Positions 6,938 to 14,859 are shown, counted from the first letter of the stretch. The stretch: DNA of 64,000 nt from Vibrio mediterranei (GCF_900088415.1 NZ_FLLQ01000006.1:186001-250000), one strand, 5' to 3'. Notes: generated from the sequence alone by a model not told the origin. Program-made: numbers and translations.

Positions 6938-7405
6938 ATGTTGGATTTTAGATTGTTTTTACCCAAGCAGGTCGACAATACCTATGTTGGCAATAAGGTT
7001 GCGCTTTGGTTTTTCTATATATTGACTGCTATTACGTTGTGGCGTAGTCAGCATCACTTGTTTGCAACAGATGGTGGGGCGCAGTCAATTGCGACCATTC
7101 CCCTTGATACTTACTCTTCAGAAGCAGCGTCTACAGTAATCGGTATATTTGCCCTTTGGGGTTTATCTCAATTAATCATAGGGCTTATATATCTAGTGGT
7201 TTGTTTACGATACAAAGCACTAATCCCTCTTATGTATTTCCTTGGTGTCATTGAATACGGAATGAGAGCGTTTTACATAGGTGCCCATAAACCAATAGAA
7301 ACTTCCGGTGATGCCCCTGGAGCGCTCATTAACCTGCCTTTTATGCTGCTATTCACTCTCATGCTTGTACTTTCCCTTTGGAGAAAGAGCAAAGTTGACG
7401 ACTAG
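6938..7405 (+). CDS. Membrane protein, about four helices (cassette)
   Basis: The protein has 155 aa from ATG 6938 with AGGATG about 8 nt upstream. Hydrophobic segments fall near residues 22-38, 64-86, 90-108 and 128-147. A conserved-looking WRSQHHLFATDGGAQSIA loop follows the first helix. It resembles uncharacterised Vibrio/Shewanella integral membrane proteins of this size; no function is known to me. It is followed by a degenerate attC-like site, so it is probably a cassette gene. Confidence 0.78.
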   Translation: MLDFRLFLPKQVDNTYVGNKVALWFFYILTAITLWRSQHHLFATDGGAQSIATIPLDTYSSEAASTVIGIFALWGLSQLIIGLIYLVVCLRYKALIPLMYFLGVIEYGMRAFYIGAHKPIETSGDAPGALINLPFMLLFTLMLVLSLWRKSKVDD

Positions 7406-7409
7406 AAAC

Positions 7410-7532
7410 AGAATAAATTATTCAAGTAGATAGCCAACGGGCGGCGGTTTTGGTTTGGTTGAGTTTAAAGAAGGCGTTGGCTTTGCTTGAGTGCGGAGGT
7501 AGTAAACTGTTACTTTTAGAGGGGTGTTAGTA
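7410..7532 (+). repeat. Degenerate attC-like site 12
   Basis: The left end (ATAAATTATTCAAGTAGA) matches VCR left ends with a damaged R'' box. AGCCAACG at 7432-7439 and CGTTGGCT at 7475-7482 form a perfect 8-bp stem. The right end is GGGGTGTTAGTA with R' near 7526-7532. Confidence 0.5.
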
Positions 7533-7556
7533 GTCAAAAGCAAAAAGGAACCCTCA

Positions 7557-8012
7557 ATGGGATTAAAATATCGTTCAGCTACTCTTGAAGACTTAGAAAG
7601 TCTTGTTGCTTTGCTTTCAAACGACCCCCTTGGTAGTCAAAGAGAAGATTCCTCTATTCCGTTGAACAGCGCTTATCTTGAAGCGTTCGCAGCTATTGTA
7701 CGAGATCCAAACAACCAATTGCTTGTTGTTGAACAGGAAAACTCTCTAGTTGGAATGCTTCAAATTACCTTTATTCCATACCTGACGCATATTGGTAGTT
7801 GGCGTTGTCTTATCGAAGGAGTCCGAATCCATAGCGACTATCGTGGACAAGGCTTCGGTGAGCAAATGTTCGCACATGCTATCGAACTGGCAAAAAACAA
7901 AGGTTGTACAATCGTTCAGCTAACAAGTGACAAGCAGCGCCCTGACGCAATCAGGTTCTATGAAAAACTTGGATTCAAAGCGACACATGAAGGGTTTAAG
8001 CTCGCGTTGTAG
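7557..8012 (+). CDS. GNAT family N-acetyltransferase (cassette)
   Basis: The protein has 151 aa from ATG 7557, preceded by AAAGGAA at good spacing. An in-frame GTG at 7524 lies inside the attC end and is not chosen. GNAT features: YRSATLEDLESLVALL at the N-terminus, IEGVRIHSDYRGQGFGEQMF as strand 4 plus the acetyl-CoA loop (R-G-Q-G-F-G, about residues 94-105), and RPDAIRFYEKLGFKATHEGFK at the C-terminus. This end is like the GNAT subgroup close to aminoglycoside/PhnO-type acetyltransferases, but the substrate is unknown. Confidence 0.9.
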   Translation: MGLKYRSATLEDLESLVALLSNDPLGSQREDSSIPLNSAYLEAFAAIVRDPNNQLLVVEQENSLVGMLQITFIPYLTHIGSWRCLIEGVRIHSDYRGQGFGEQMFAHAIELAKNKGCTIVQLTSDKQRPDAIRFYEKLGFKATHEGFKLAL

Positions 8013-8119
8013 GTAGTCTGCGAATAATGAACTCAGGCAGGTTCGTAACGCTCTTCAGTTTGGGTTCAAGTTCCGCCTATTGGCAGCCACTCAGTCGAAC
8101 GTGATGCGTCAGTATTATG
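8013..8119 (+). repeat. Degenerate attC-like site 13
   Basis: GTTCGTAACGCTCTTCAGTT corresponds to the VCR left half GTAACGCTTGGCAGTT with a damaged TTGGC box. ATTGGCAGCCAC follows, and the right end is GATGCGTCAGTATTATG. Neither core box is intact. Confidence 0.45.
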
Positions 8120-8221
8120 TAAAGTTAGGGAAAACCAGAACTAACACTAATAGCTTGTTTAGGTTCACAGTGTTGTTAACTATTTTATGAAATTACACAC
8201 GATGTTTATGGAGAGTTTTCT

Positions 8222-8356
8222 ATGGGAACGATAATTGGTTTGGTTATTTTAGCTGCTGTAGATTGGTACCTGGTTCGCAAAACTGGATTTCACATTCATC
8301 AGTGGGTTGCCAGAAAGTACGAAGAGTATTTTCAGGGTAATGAAAACAATAAATAA
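8222..8356 (+). CDS. Small single-span membrane protein, 44 aa
   Basis: The ATG at 8222 has GGAGAG 6 nt upstream, the best ribosome-binding site in the area. The product starts with a hydrophobic segment (GTIIGLVILAAVDWYLV, residues 2-18), followed by a basic, aromatic amphipathic tail (RKTGFHIHQWVARKYEEYFQ) and a polar end. It is too short to classify. The strong translation signal and clean membrane-plus-tail layout argue that it is real. It sits alone between a degenerate attC and the next RDD gene. Confidence 0.6.
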   Translation: MGTIIGLVILAAVDWYLVRKTGFHIHQWVARKYEEYFQGNENNK

Positions 8357-8433
8357 TACTTGCTCAGCTTGGGAATTAAACACACATAACAATGTATTGG
8401 ATTGTTTTCAAACGTTGTATTAGGGATTGAATT

Positions 8434-9378
8434 TTGGAAGAAGTGCAAGAGAAATGGATTTGCGGCTTTTGGAGAAGAATCGGGGCCTTGGTTATCGACT
8501 CTCTAATACTAGGTGTTTTTGGGTCTGTTATAGGTTTGTTTCTTGAAGACACCTTCGCCCAACTTGGCGGGTGGGGTAGGTTAATTGGTTTTGCCGTTTC
8601 AATTACATATTTTGGAGTTATGAATAGCTCTGTATCAAATGGTCAAACAATTGGTAAAAAAGCACTAAACATCAGAGTTGTAGACTCATCCAATTCAACA
8701 ATTAGTCTGCCTAAATCCTTTGCAAGGTATAGCTTCCTAGCGATTCCATTTTCACTGAATGGAGCACAGATTCCAAACGAATTATCTCTTTCATATTTAA
8801 TGTACCCCTTATCTTTGATTACTCTTGGTGGCTTACTTTCGATTTCTTACTTATACGTTTTTAATCGTGTAACTCGACAATCATTACATGACCTTGTGGT
8901 AGGTACTTACGTCGTAAATGCAAAGGCCTATCGTCAAGAACTCCCTTCACTTTGGAAACCTCACTTAGGGGTAGTGGCTGTTTTATTCATCGTTGCAGCG
9001 CTTGTGCCAGCATATACTTCTAGTTTATTTGAATCAGAACCTTTTAAAGGTCTGCTAGTAACTCAGGAAGCAATAAACAGCAATGAATCGGTTAGATATG
9101 CAGAGGTAACAACAGGCTCAAGTACGGTTACCTCATCTGATTCAGGTACTAGAACAACTACGTATGTGAATGCTCAAGCGTTTCTTTATAAGGATAATGT
9201 TGATGATTCCAAAACTGCAAAGCAATTAGCGCAGGCAATAATTAAGACTTATCCAGAATCACTAAGTAAAGACATAATTCAGGTAGCCCTTGTCTACGGC
9301 TATGACATTGGTATTGCTTCAAAATGGAATAGCCACAATTACCAATTTACCCCACAAGAATTAACAGGTCTGGAGTAA
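8434..9378 (+). CDS. RDD family membrane protein with C-terminal extension
   Basis: The protein has 314 aa from a TTG start at 8434, chosen because AGGGA lies about 7 nt upstream and no in-frame ATG comes before the domain. The RDD domain covers about residues 8-165: GFWRRIGALVIDSLILG with the Arg/Asp pair, NGQTIGKKALNIRVVD, and RQSLHDLVVGTYVV. A further membrane helix (VVAVLFIVAALVPAYT, about 179-194) leads to a 110-residue polar C-terminal domain, likely periplasmic. This extension is larger than in the 169-aa RDD protein at 5422 and its role is unknown. Confidence 0.85.
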   Translation: MEEVQEKWICGFWRRIGALVIDSLILGVFGSVIGLFLEDTFAQLGGWGRLIGFAVSITYFGVMNSSVSNGQTIGKKALNIRVVDSSNSTISLPKSFARYSFLAIPFSLNGAQIPNELSLSYLMYPLSLITLGGLLSISYLYVFNRVTRQSLHDLVVGTYVVNAKAYRQELPSLWKPHLGVVAVLFIVAALVPAYTSSLFESEPFKGLLVTQEAINSNESVRYAEVTTGSSTVTSSDSGTRTTTYVNAQAFLYKDNVDDSKTAKQLAQAIIKTYPESLSKDIIQVALVYGYDIGIASKWNSHNYQFTPQELTGLE

Positions 9379-9388
9379 TGAAAATTTA

Positions 9389-9484
9389 ACATGGGTTTAA
9401 AGTAAGGCGCGTGACAGCTTGTTAGGTTCCACTTCACCTCGTTTTTAGTGTGCTATTACTTGTCGCCTAAAACCGCTTTATCAA
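9389..9484 (+). repeat. Weak attC-like palindromic region
   Basis: An ATTTAAC left end, the arms TAAAGTAAGGCGCGTGACA and TGTCGCCTAAAACCGCTTTA, and a central CAGCTTGTTAGG together form an imperfect hairpin of attC-like size after the RDD stop codon. Core boxes are not intact. It may be a fossil attC or an unrelated inverted repeat. Confidence 0.3.
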
Positions 9485-9499
9485 ACTGGAGATAAATGA

Positions 9500-9895
9500 A
9501 TGACCAAGTTAGTCGGTGACACCCTGATTAAAACTTACCATCTAGCTACATGTCATTGTGGTTCTGTTGAGCTTGAGTTGCACCTACCAAATGGAATAGA
9601 TAAGCCTCGACGTTGCGATTGTTCAATGTGCCGTCGTCGTGGAGCGATCGTTGCGTCAGTGAAACTAGACGGTATTCGTATCTTGAAAGGGCAGGAACAC
9701 TTAAAGCTATATCAGTTCAATACGCATACGGCAAAACACTATTTTTGCTCGAACTGTGGCATTTACACTCATCACCAAAGACGTTCCGACCCAACTGAAT
9801 ACGGATACAACGTCGGATGTTTGCAAGGAGTTAACCCGTTTGAACTGGGTGATGTAGTGACAAATGATGGGGTCAACCACCCAGCAGACAGATAG
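9500..9895 (+). CDS. GFA family (CENP-V/GFA domain) zinc protein
   Basis: The protein has 131 aa. The ATG at 9500 is chosen over an out-of-frame ATG at 9496, and GGAG precedes both. Zinc ligands fit the GFA fold: ATCHCGSVE (about residue 17), CDCSMCRRRG (37-46), and YFCSNCGIYTHH (about 81-92). The family is named after the glutathione-dependent formaldehyde-activating enzyme, but most members have no shown activity. A second GFA gene lies at 16100, with a different sequence. Confidence 0.92.
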   Translation: MTKLVGDTLIKTYHLATCHCGSVELELHLPNGIDKPRRCDCSMCRRRGAIVASVKLDGIRILKGQEHLKLYQFNTHTAKHYFCSNCGIYTHHQRRSDPTEYGYNVGCLQGVNPFELGDVVTNDGVNHPADR

Positions 9896-10108
9896 TTTTT
9901 TCAGTCTGTCATTGTTCATTTGGTTACACAGCTATTACAGACTATTAGATAGTTATAGTTGCCTCTGCTCCAAGCCTTGTTCATAACAAATAGCACTGAA
10001 ACCAACTCTGATTTTGAAGTCTCTCGTGAAATAGCCTTCTCGCCCTGAATATGATCCTGGTGAGTAATAATCTTGATAGGTTCTGAATAAGCTCAAAGGG
10101 AATAAAAT

Positions 10109-10474
10109 ATGCTAGAACGTATCGAGAAAGTGCTGGAGTTAAATGATATTTCTTATGAAAGTGGCAAAACTAGAATGTACATCAAGTTGGGCGGCTTAAG
10201 TTCACAAGTCAAAATCAGCTACGACTATGCGACTAATACTTATAAAGTGAACTGCGGAGAACTTCGTCATTATTTAATCAGTCTGATGTTCTTTTGTCAG
10301 GCCGTTAATATGTTTTATCAGCCGAACTTAGAGGTTTGGGCAGGGTACGCCGCTGGTCTTATGCTCGGAATAGCCTTTGGAAATCTGCTATCAGTAATAT
10401 CGGCTAATATTCAGTTGCTAGACTTACGTGCTCAATTAAGGGAAGAGGGCGTATTCCTAAAGCTTAGTTCATAG
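10109..10474 (+). CDS. Unknown 121-aa protein with two predicted membrane helices
   Basis: The ATG at 10109 follows AAAGGGAA. The first 50 residues are soluble and predicted alpha/beta. Two hydrophobic segments (YLISLMFFCQAVNMF, about 53-67, and WAGYAAGLMLGIAFGNLLSVI, about 77-97) form a likely hairpin in the inner membrane, followed by a short amphipathic helix. No family is recognised. It lies alone with no attC on either side. Confidence 0.72.
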   Translation: MLERIEKVLELNDISYESGKTRMYIKLGGLSSQVKISYDYATNTYKVNCGELRHYLISLMFFCQAVNMFYQPNLEVWAGYAAGLMLGIAFGNLLSVISANIQLLDLRAQLREEGVFLKLSS

Positions 10475-10545
10475 CACTGCCTCGGGCCGTGTAGTTAATA
10501 CCGCCTCGTCGCGTTTGTCGATCTCATCTTATGGAATGGAGAATA

Positions 10546-11019
10546 ATGGAAATATCAAATACCTTGAGGCCTGGTGACATTGGGCAGATTATAAAGCAGC
10601 ACGGACTATTGTACGCGAGTGAATATGGATATGACGTGACATTTGAAGCTTATGTTGCCGAACCACTAGCGCAGTTTGCTAAGCGAAATAATGATCGAGA
10701 AAGAATTTGGCTTGTCAGGCTTGATAATAAACTTGTCGGGACAATTTGTATTTGTGAGCTTTCTGAGTTCGAAGCACAGCTCAGGTGGTTTTCTGTTGAC
10801 CCCGTTGCAAGAGGGAAAGGAGTGGGCAAAGCGCTTATGGAGCAGGCGTTGGATTTCTGTCTTGACATGGGCTACTCCAAGGTAGTGTTATGGACGGTGG
10901 CCGGACTTGCTGTCTCAAAATCGCTATATATCAAATATGGATTCAGTAAGGTTGAGGAAATAGAACGTGAGTTATGGGGCGCAATGCAACGAGAGCAATG
11001 CTATGAAAAAGTGCTTTAG
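10546..11019 (+). CDS. GNAT family N-acetyltransferase
   Basis: The protein has 157 aa from the second ATG. The first ATG, 15 nt upstream, has no ribosome-binding site, whereas GGAGA lies shortly before 10546. LRPGDIGQIIKQHGLLYASE at the N-terminus, QFAKRNNDRERIWL, then QLRWFSVDPVARGKGVGKAL (acetyl-CoA loop R-G-K-G-V-G) and LYIKYGFSKVEE match a well-populated GNAT subgroup often found fused to or next to MarR regulators. No MarR partner is here. The substrate is unknown. Confidence 0.92.
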   Translation: MEISNTLRPGDIGQIIKQHGLLYASEYGYDVTFEAYVAEPLAQFAKRNNDRERIWLVRLDNKLVGTICICELSEFEAQLRWFSVDPVARGKGVGKALMEQALDFCLDMGYSKVVLWTVAGLAVSKSLYIKYGFSKVEEIERELWGAMQREQCYEKVL

Positions 11020-11058
11020 TCAATGTGCTTAATGCGAGATCCAAATAGTGAGAGAACC

Positions 11059-11535
11059 ATGAAACTCAGAGTATTCGACAAAGCAGATTACGATACGCTC
11101 ATCCACTGGATTGACTCAGAAAAACTGAATTATCAATGGGGAGGGCCAAATTTCGCCTTTCCATTAGACCACCATCAACTCAGCAGCCACTGCGCTAAAC
11201 CCGAAGTCCTTCCTTTTATTCTTGTAACCGATAGCCAACGTGTTGGCTATGTTGAATTGTTCAAAGTCACTGAGTCGAGTTTCCGTATTTGTCGTGTGTT
11301 TGTGTCGAATAACTTTCGGGGCCAGGGGATCTCTAAAATCATGCTAACGCAGTTAATTGAATTATCTCGAACGCGATACTTTGCGACGCAGTTGTCACTC
11401 GCAGTTTTTGAGCACAATCGAGTTGCGAGACGTTGCTATGAAGCGTTAGGCTTTAACGTCACTTCTCGTGAAACAGGGACAAGGTCCTATGATGGGGTGG
11501 TTTGGGACCTGCTTCGAATGGAGAAGCGGCTATAA
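11059..11535 (+). CDS. GNAT family N-acetyltransferase
   Basis: The protein has 158 aa. Upstream in-frame ATGs at 11023 and 11032 are rejected because the domain starts at MKLRVFDKADYDTLIHWI, with AGAGAA just before it. SFRICRVFVSNNFRGQGISKIML holds the acetyl-CoA loop (R-G-Q-G-I-S), and RRCYEALGFNVTSRE is the C-terminal strand-helix. It resembles RimJ/RimL-type acetyltransferases in its opening. It lies 39 bp after the preceding GNAT gene, so the two could be co-transcribed. Confidence 0.9.
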   Translation: MKLRVFDKADYDTLIHWIDSEKLNYQWGGPNFAFPLDHHQLSSHCAKPEVLPFILVTDSQRVGYVELFKVTESSFRICRVFVSNNFRGQGISKIMLTQLIELSRTRYFATQLSLAVFEHNRVARRCYEALGFNVTSRETGTRSYDGVVWDLLRMEKRL

Positions 11536-11599
11536 AAATCGACTTTTAGAAATAGATACCAAGGGTTATTTAATGGGTCAGCAGTTATGAGGTTAACGA

Positions 11600-11845
11600 A
11601 TGATAAGTTGCAGTGACTACGATTATATTGAAATAGCGTGTATGTATCGTTATCCGGTTAAATTAACGATGAAAGTGGGTCTGCTACTAGAAGGTATCGC
11701 ACTGGATACAGCGCGAGACGAGAGTAACAATGAATGTCTGAAGCTAAATGTTAAGGAAACAGATGTTCTTGTTATATTAGATGAAATCAATAAGTTAGAG
11801 GTATTGGTAGAGAACCCACATTTTTCTGAAGTCGTCTTTAAATGA
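11600..11845 (+). CDS. rof: Rho-binding antiterminator (Rof/YaeO family)
   Basis: The protein has 81 aa from ATG 11600 with GAGG 7 nt upstream. ISCSDYDYIEIACMYRYPVK corresponds to the C-D-D-Y-D-x-L-E-L-A-C opening of Rof, and the end DEINKLEVLVENPHFSEVVF matches the last strands of the fold. Rof proteins bind the primary RNA-binding site of Rho and reduce termination. A Rof copy in an accessory region could change Rho-dependent silencing of foreign DNA; that is inference. Assignment rests on pattern recognition alone. Confidence 0.83.
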   Translation: MISCSDYDYIEIACMYRYPVKLTMKVGLLLEGIALDTARDESNNECLKLNVKETDVLVILDEINKLEVLVENPHFSEVVFK

Positions 11846-11913
11846 TGTGTGAACATCAATGGGAAAAGAATGGTGTTAGCTATTAACCATAAGCATTCCA
11901 AGGAAAGGAATTT

Positions 11914-12366
11914 ATGAAACTGGCACAACTAAATATCGCATTAGCAAAATATCCGCTCGATGCTCCTGAGATTAAGGAGTTCGTTGATAACTTAGACTTG
12001 GTCAATGGCATTGCAGAAGAAAGTGAAGGCTTTATTTGGCGTCTAAAAGATGACAGCGGTGATGCAACCAGTATACAACTCTTCGATGACCCCAACATGA
12101 TAGTAAACATGTCTGTTTGGGAATCGGTAGATTCGCTTAAAAACTTTATGTTTAGAACACACCATAGAGATTTTATGCGCCGCAAAGGTGAATGGTTTCA
12201 CCGACTTGCTGAGGATACCTACGTGTTATGGTGGATTGAAGACCACCACATTCCATCAACAGAAGAAGCTTTGGAACGATTAGCGTATCTAAGAGCGAAT
12301 GGTGATAGTCCCTACGCGTTTACGTTCAAGACTAATTATACGCCGCTCGATATTAAGGCTAAGTAA
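11914..12366 (+). CDS. DUF3291 domain protein
   Basis: The protein has 150 aa from ATG 11914, with AAGGAAAGGAA upstream. The sequence AQLNIALAKYPLDAPEIKEF, then GFIWRLKD, NMSVWESVDSLKNFMFRTHH and YVLWWIEDHHIPSTEEALER, covers the full DUF3291 family. These proteins share an alpha/beta-barrel fold with dimeric antibiotic-biosynthesis monooxygenases such as YgiN, but no activity is established. Confidence 0.92.
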   Translation: MKLAQLNIALAKYPLDAPEIKEFVDNLDLVNGIAEESEGFIWRLKDDSGDATSIQLFDDPNMIVNMSVWESVDSLKNFMFRTHHRDFMRRKGEWFHRLAEDTYVLWWIEDHHIPSTEEALERLAYLRANGDSPYAFTFKTNYTPLDIKAK

Positions 12367-12571
12367 TAATCCAAAAGTGGTAGCAACACTGTACTGGATA
12401 CGCTAATGGAGGTGACTTGGTCTAGTACTTTTCGTGTGAGCAGGGTCTTCAATAGAGTTGGTCACTAGGACTCAACCTAAATATGCTGGCGTGAATCTAG
12501 TCGCAATACTAGCCAGCAATCTGCTTATCAATGGGCGATTCATAGAACATGGCAACTAGGAGGAAAGTTCT

Positions 12572-12955
12572 ATGAAACGTACAATCGAATTTGTTGGGTT
12601 ACAACGAGCGTGGAAGATGGGTCTGTCTTCGTTAGTCGGAGGGGTTACGGCCGTATTAGTTGTTCACTTTGTATTTTCAAATGAACAAAGTGCTGTGGCA
12701 TATGCAAGTGCCTTTTTTGGTGCGGTATTTCAGGTTTTAGTCACGATCAGAAACAATAAAAGTCACCTGACGGCTGATGATGAAGATGTCTACCTTTACG
12801 ATATACCTGCGGCATTAAGGTATCAAAAGTCACTGCTGGGCAAACCCTACATAAGAGTGACTTCTTTAACCCAGACTGGTTATCATAGAAAGAGGGTGTT
12901 TCAGTCTTGGATATCAGAAGAGGATTGGCACTTTATGTTGAATAAATGCACATGA
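12572..12955 (+). CDS. Unknown 127-aa membrane-associated protein
   Basis: AGGAGG, the strongest ribosome-binding site in this part of the window, precedes the ATG. Two hydrophobic segments (MGLSSLVGGVTAVLVVHFVF, about 16-35, and VAYASAFFGAVFQVLVTI, about 42-59) are followed by a soluble 65-residue domain ending in SWISEEDWHFMLNKC. No family is recognised. Confidence 0.75.
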   Translation: MKRTIEFVGLQRAWKMGLSSLVGGVTAVLVVHFVFSNEQSAVAYASAFFGAVFQVLVTIRNNKSHLTADDEDVYLYDIPAALRYQKSLLGKPYIRVTSLTQTGYHRKRVFQSWISEEDWHFMLNKCT

Positions 12956-13001
12956 TAGGTCCTCAAAAGGGCTTTAGGACAACCTTCATAAGGATTAGAA
13001 C

Positions 13002-13391
13002 TTGACGACATTAGTACTTTGTTTATTTATTGCGGCACTACTGCCTTATCTGGCGAAAATGCCTCTTGCAGTCGCAATGCATAGAGCTGGAGGTTACGAC
13101 AATAATAATCCCAGAGAACAGCAAGCAAAACTCAAAGGATTTGGCGAGCGTGCTTTAGCGGCACACCAAAATGCTTTCGAATCTTTGATTGTGTTTGCCA
13201 TAGCGATATTGCTGGCCATTGCGACGGGAACCATTAATGAGACCGTACAGTTTTTAGCGGTAGTACACATCGTATTTCGCGTTATTTACAACATTCTTTA
13301 CTTGCTCAACAAAGCCACATTGCGTTCTTTATCTTGGGCTGTCGCAATAGGTTGCTCTTTTGCCATTATGTTGCAGAGTATGCCTAGTTAA
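13002..13391 (+). CDS. MAPEG family membrane protein
   Basis: The protein has 129 aa from a TTG start at 13002, chosen because AAGGA lies 7 nt upstream and the family opening L-x-L-F-x-A-L-L-P-Y follows at once. GGYDNNNPREQQAKLKGFGERALAAHQNAFESL is the conserved loop and second helix of bacterial MAPEG proteins; two more helices follow. Eukaryotic members are glutathione transferases and leukotriene enzymes, while this short bacterial group is uncharacterised. The inner membrane is the likely location. Confidence 0.9.
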   Translation: MTTLVLCLFIAALLPYLAKMPLAVAMHRAGGYDNNNPREQQAKLKGFGERALAAHQNAFESLIVFAIAILLAIATGTINETVQFLAVVHIVFRVIYNILYLLNKATLRSLSWAVAIGCSFAIMLQSMPS

Positions 13392-13778
13392 TGGCAGATT
13401 CTTTATAAGGCTCATCTCTTCGCTTAGTGCGACTTAAAATGGGATGTGGTTTAGTCCAATGAATTTGAATTGTGTCGAAGTATACGAGCGGTTAGCGTAA
13501 TCGTCACCAAATAGGCCTCATAATGTTCTAAGCAACAAGAAGAGGCCGATATGTCGAAGTTTGAGTTCATTCAATTGCATCTTATTGAAAAAGGGGGGCC
13601 GAAAGATTTAGCCAAGCCACGTCCTTTTGTTTGTAGGAACCTCAGGATGGATGCAGGTATTTGATACTTTATTTCCCTAGGCTGAGTGTGACGGATTAAT
13701 ACTTTTAAATTACTGAGTGAATGAAATCTTTCACCTCTTTCTCAGTTCTTTATCTATGGTGATAGAGGAGGGGGCGTT
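13392..13778 (+). other. Long intergenic region with one weak small ORF
   Basis: The only coding candidate is the 37-aa frame at 13551. An AGGCCTC at 13515 and an AGAGGCC at 13541 form a short inverted repeat ahead of it. No promoter, terminator or attC-like site could be supported. Confidence 0.5.
13551..13664 (+). CDS. Possible 37-aa ORF
   Basis: The ATG at 13551 has GAAGAGG upstream at usable spacing. The product MSKFEFIQLHLIEKGGPKDL plus a 17-residue basic tail has no recognisable domain. It could be a small protein or the truncated start of a lost gene; the later VCRNLR segment is compatible with the latter. Confidence 0.25.
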   Translation: MSKFEFIQLHLIEKGGPKDLAKPRPFVCRNLRMDAGI

Positions 13779-14228
13779 ATGAAATACTCAGCAAGATTGT
13801 TTTCGATAATACTTATGTGGTTAAGTTCGTGGACTTATGTTTATGCACTGGAGCCCACCTATAGTGATTTTTTCGGTAAAGCGATAAAAGGTTATGATCC
13901 AGTTGCTTACTTTACGGTAGGTAAACCACTAAAAGGTGATAGTGATATTACTTATGAGTGGAATGGCGCTAAATGGTACTTTTCGACACAGGAAAACCGG
14001 CAGCAGTTTGTTTCCAACCCAACAGCTTATACGCCTCAATACGGTGGATACTGCGCGTGGGCTGTAAGTCAAGGCTACACGGCTAGCATCGATCCTAATG
14101 CTTGGTATATTTTCGAGAATAAGTTGTATTTGAACTATAGCAAATCAGTTCAAAAAAACTGGCAAAAGGATATTAGCGGGAATGTACAAAAAGCTGATTT
14201 AAATTGGCCCGTATTACTTAAGAATTAG
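13779..14228 (+). CDS. YHS domain protein with signal peptide
   Basis: The protein has 149 aa. Residues 1-23 form a Sec signal peptide (KYSARLFSIILMWLSSWTYVYA) with likely cleavage after VYA. The mature protein carries a YHS domain: AIKGYDPVAYFTVGKPLKG, YEWNGAKWYFSTQENRQQF, YTPQYGGYCAWAVSQGYTA and DPNAWYIFENKLYLNYS. This secreted YHS group is widespread and uncharacterised; the domain is proposed to bind metal. Periplasmic location is expected. The next gene follows after 12 bp and may be co-transcribed. Confidence 0.92.
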   Translation: MKYSARLFSIILMWLSSWTYVYALEPTYSDFFGKAIKGYDPVAYFTVGKPLKGDSDITYEWNGAKWYFSTQENRQQFVSNPTAYTPQYGGYCAWAVSQGYTASIDPNAWYIFENKLYLNYSKSVQKNWQKDISGNVQKADLNWPVLLKN

Positions 14229-14240
14229 ATTGAGGTAAAA

Positions 14241-14483
14241 ATGGATTTTAAGTTTTATAACAAGGATGATAGTTATACTTACCTTTGTATAGAGTCAGCA
14301 ACGTTCAAAGAAGAGTCTACTCAATTAATCGAGCAAGGGTTTGTCGAACAATCGTTAATCATAACAGCAGAATCGCCAGAGGAAGCTGAGGCAATATACA
14401 AAAGTGAGCACCAAGGCTTCTTAAAGAAACTGAACATGCTGTTAGGCCCATTTATAACATCAGGCTATCACCGTTCAAATTAG
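14241..14483 (+). CDS. Unknown 80-aa protein
   Basis: The ATG lies 12 bp after the YHS gene stop, with GAGG about 7 nt upstream, so translation in an operon with it is likely. The sequence is acidic and helical (ATFKEESTQLIEQGF, ESPEEAEAIYKSEHQGFLKK) with no membrane segment or known motif. Confidence 0.7.
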   Translation: MDFKFYNKDDSYTYLCIESATFKEESTQLIEQGFVEQSLIITAESPEEAEAIYKSEHQGFLKKLNMLLGPFITSGYHRSN

Positions 14484-14486
14484 TAA

Positions 14487-14512
14487 ATGACGGAAAACCG
14501 TTGGCTTTTCGT
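14487..14512 (+). terminator. Possible terminator after the YHS operon
   Basis: GACGGAAAACC and GGCTTTTCGTC form an imperfect hairpin with a 3-4 nt loop directly after the 80-aa gene. A short CTTT follows, so termination strength is uncertain. Confidence 0.4.
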
Positions 14513-14859
14513 CTTTCACAGTGAATCGAAATCGGAGTGGTAAATATTAGAATCTGCCCATCATCGACCAAACATGTTGATATCTTCGTTTGGATTGCAA
14601 TCTCAAGCCAGACTTTCCCAGCCCTACCAAAGGATCACTACTTTTCTATTTGAAACCATCCTGATACTTGCATCTTGTACTTGTCAGATTCTCACAAGGT
14701 GGAAATAAATCTTAACCTAATTAAATGCTGATATATAAATAATTATTACTTGAAAATGACGCTCTAACTGATAGACGATAAGGCACAACGGAAAGCGCTG
14801 CTAAGAACAATACTAGAAAAAGAGGACTGGCGGTTTTATTCACACCTAAGGAAAGAAGT
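14513..14859 (+). other. Intergenic region without recognised content
   Basis: No open frame with a ribosome-binding site, no attC-like boxes and no clear hairpin were found. It is AT-rich near 14705-14760 and probably contains the promoter of the bacterial PH gene, but no promoter sequence stands out. Confidence 0.5.

Larger units (their letters stand above)
1..8119 (+). mobile_element. Distal part of a chromosomal superintegron cassette array
   Basis: Short plus-strand genes alternate with attC-like sites that start with RYYYAAC at or just after the stop codon and end with GTTRRRY, with TTGGC/GCCAA inner boxes and a length of about 95-130 bp. This is the layout of Vibrio superintegrons, where most cassettes carry one promoterless gene reading in the attC direction. 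No integrase gene or attI is in the window, so by convention it lies to the left. Sites become degenerate rightward. The right boundary is uncertain: the last supportable site ends near 8119, with a weak candidate at 9389-9484. Confidence 0.88.

Noticed and set aside
8357..8433. Possible further attC site between the 44-aa gene and the RDD gene at 8434
   Set aside because: Only CAGCTTGGG and AACGTTGTAT resemble attC boxes, and the stretch is too short with no pairing halves.
9887..9910. GACAGA/TCTGTC hairpin after the first GFA gene as a terminator
   Set aside because: The 6-bp stem has a long T-rich loop and no T-run after it, so it is too weak to call.
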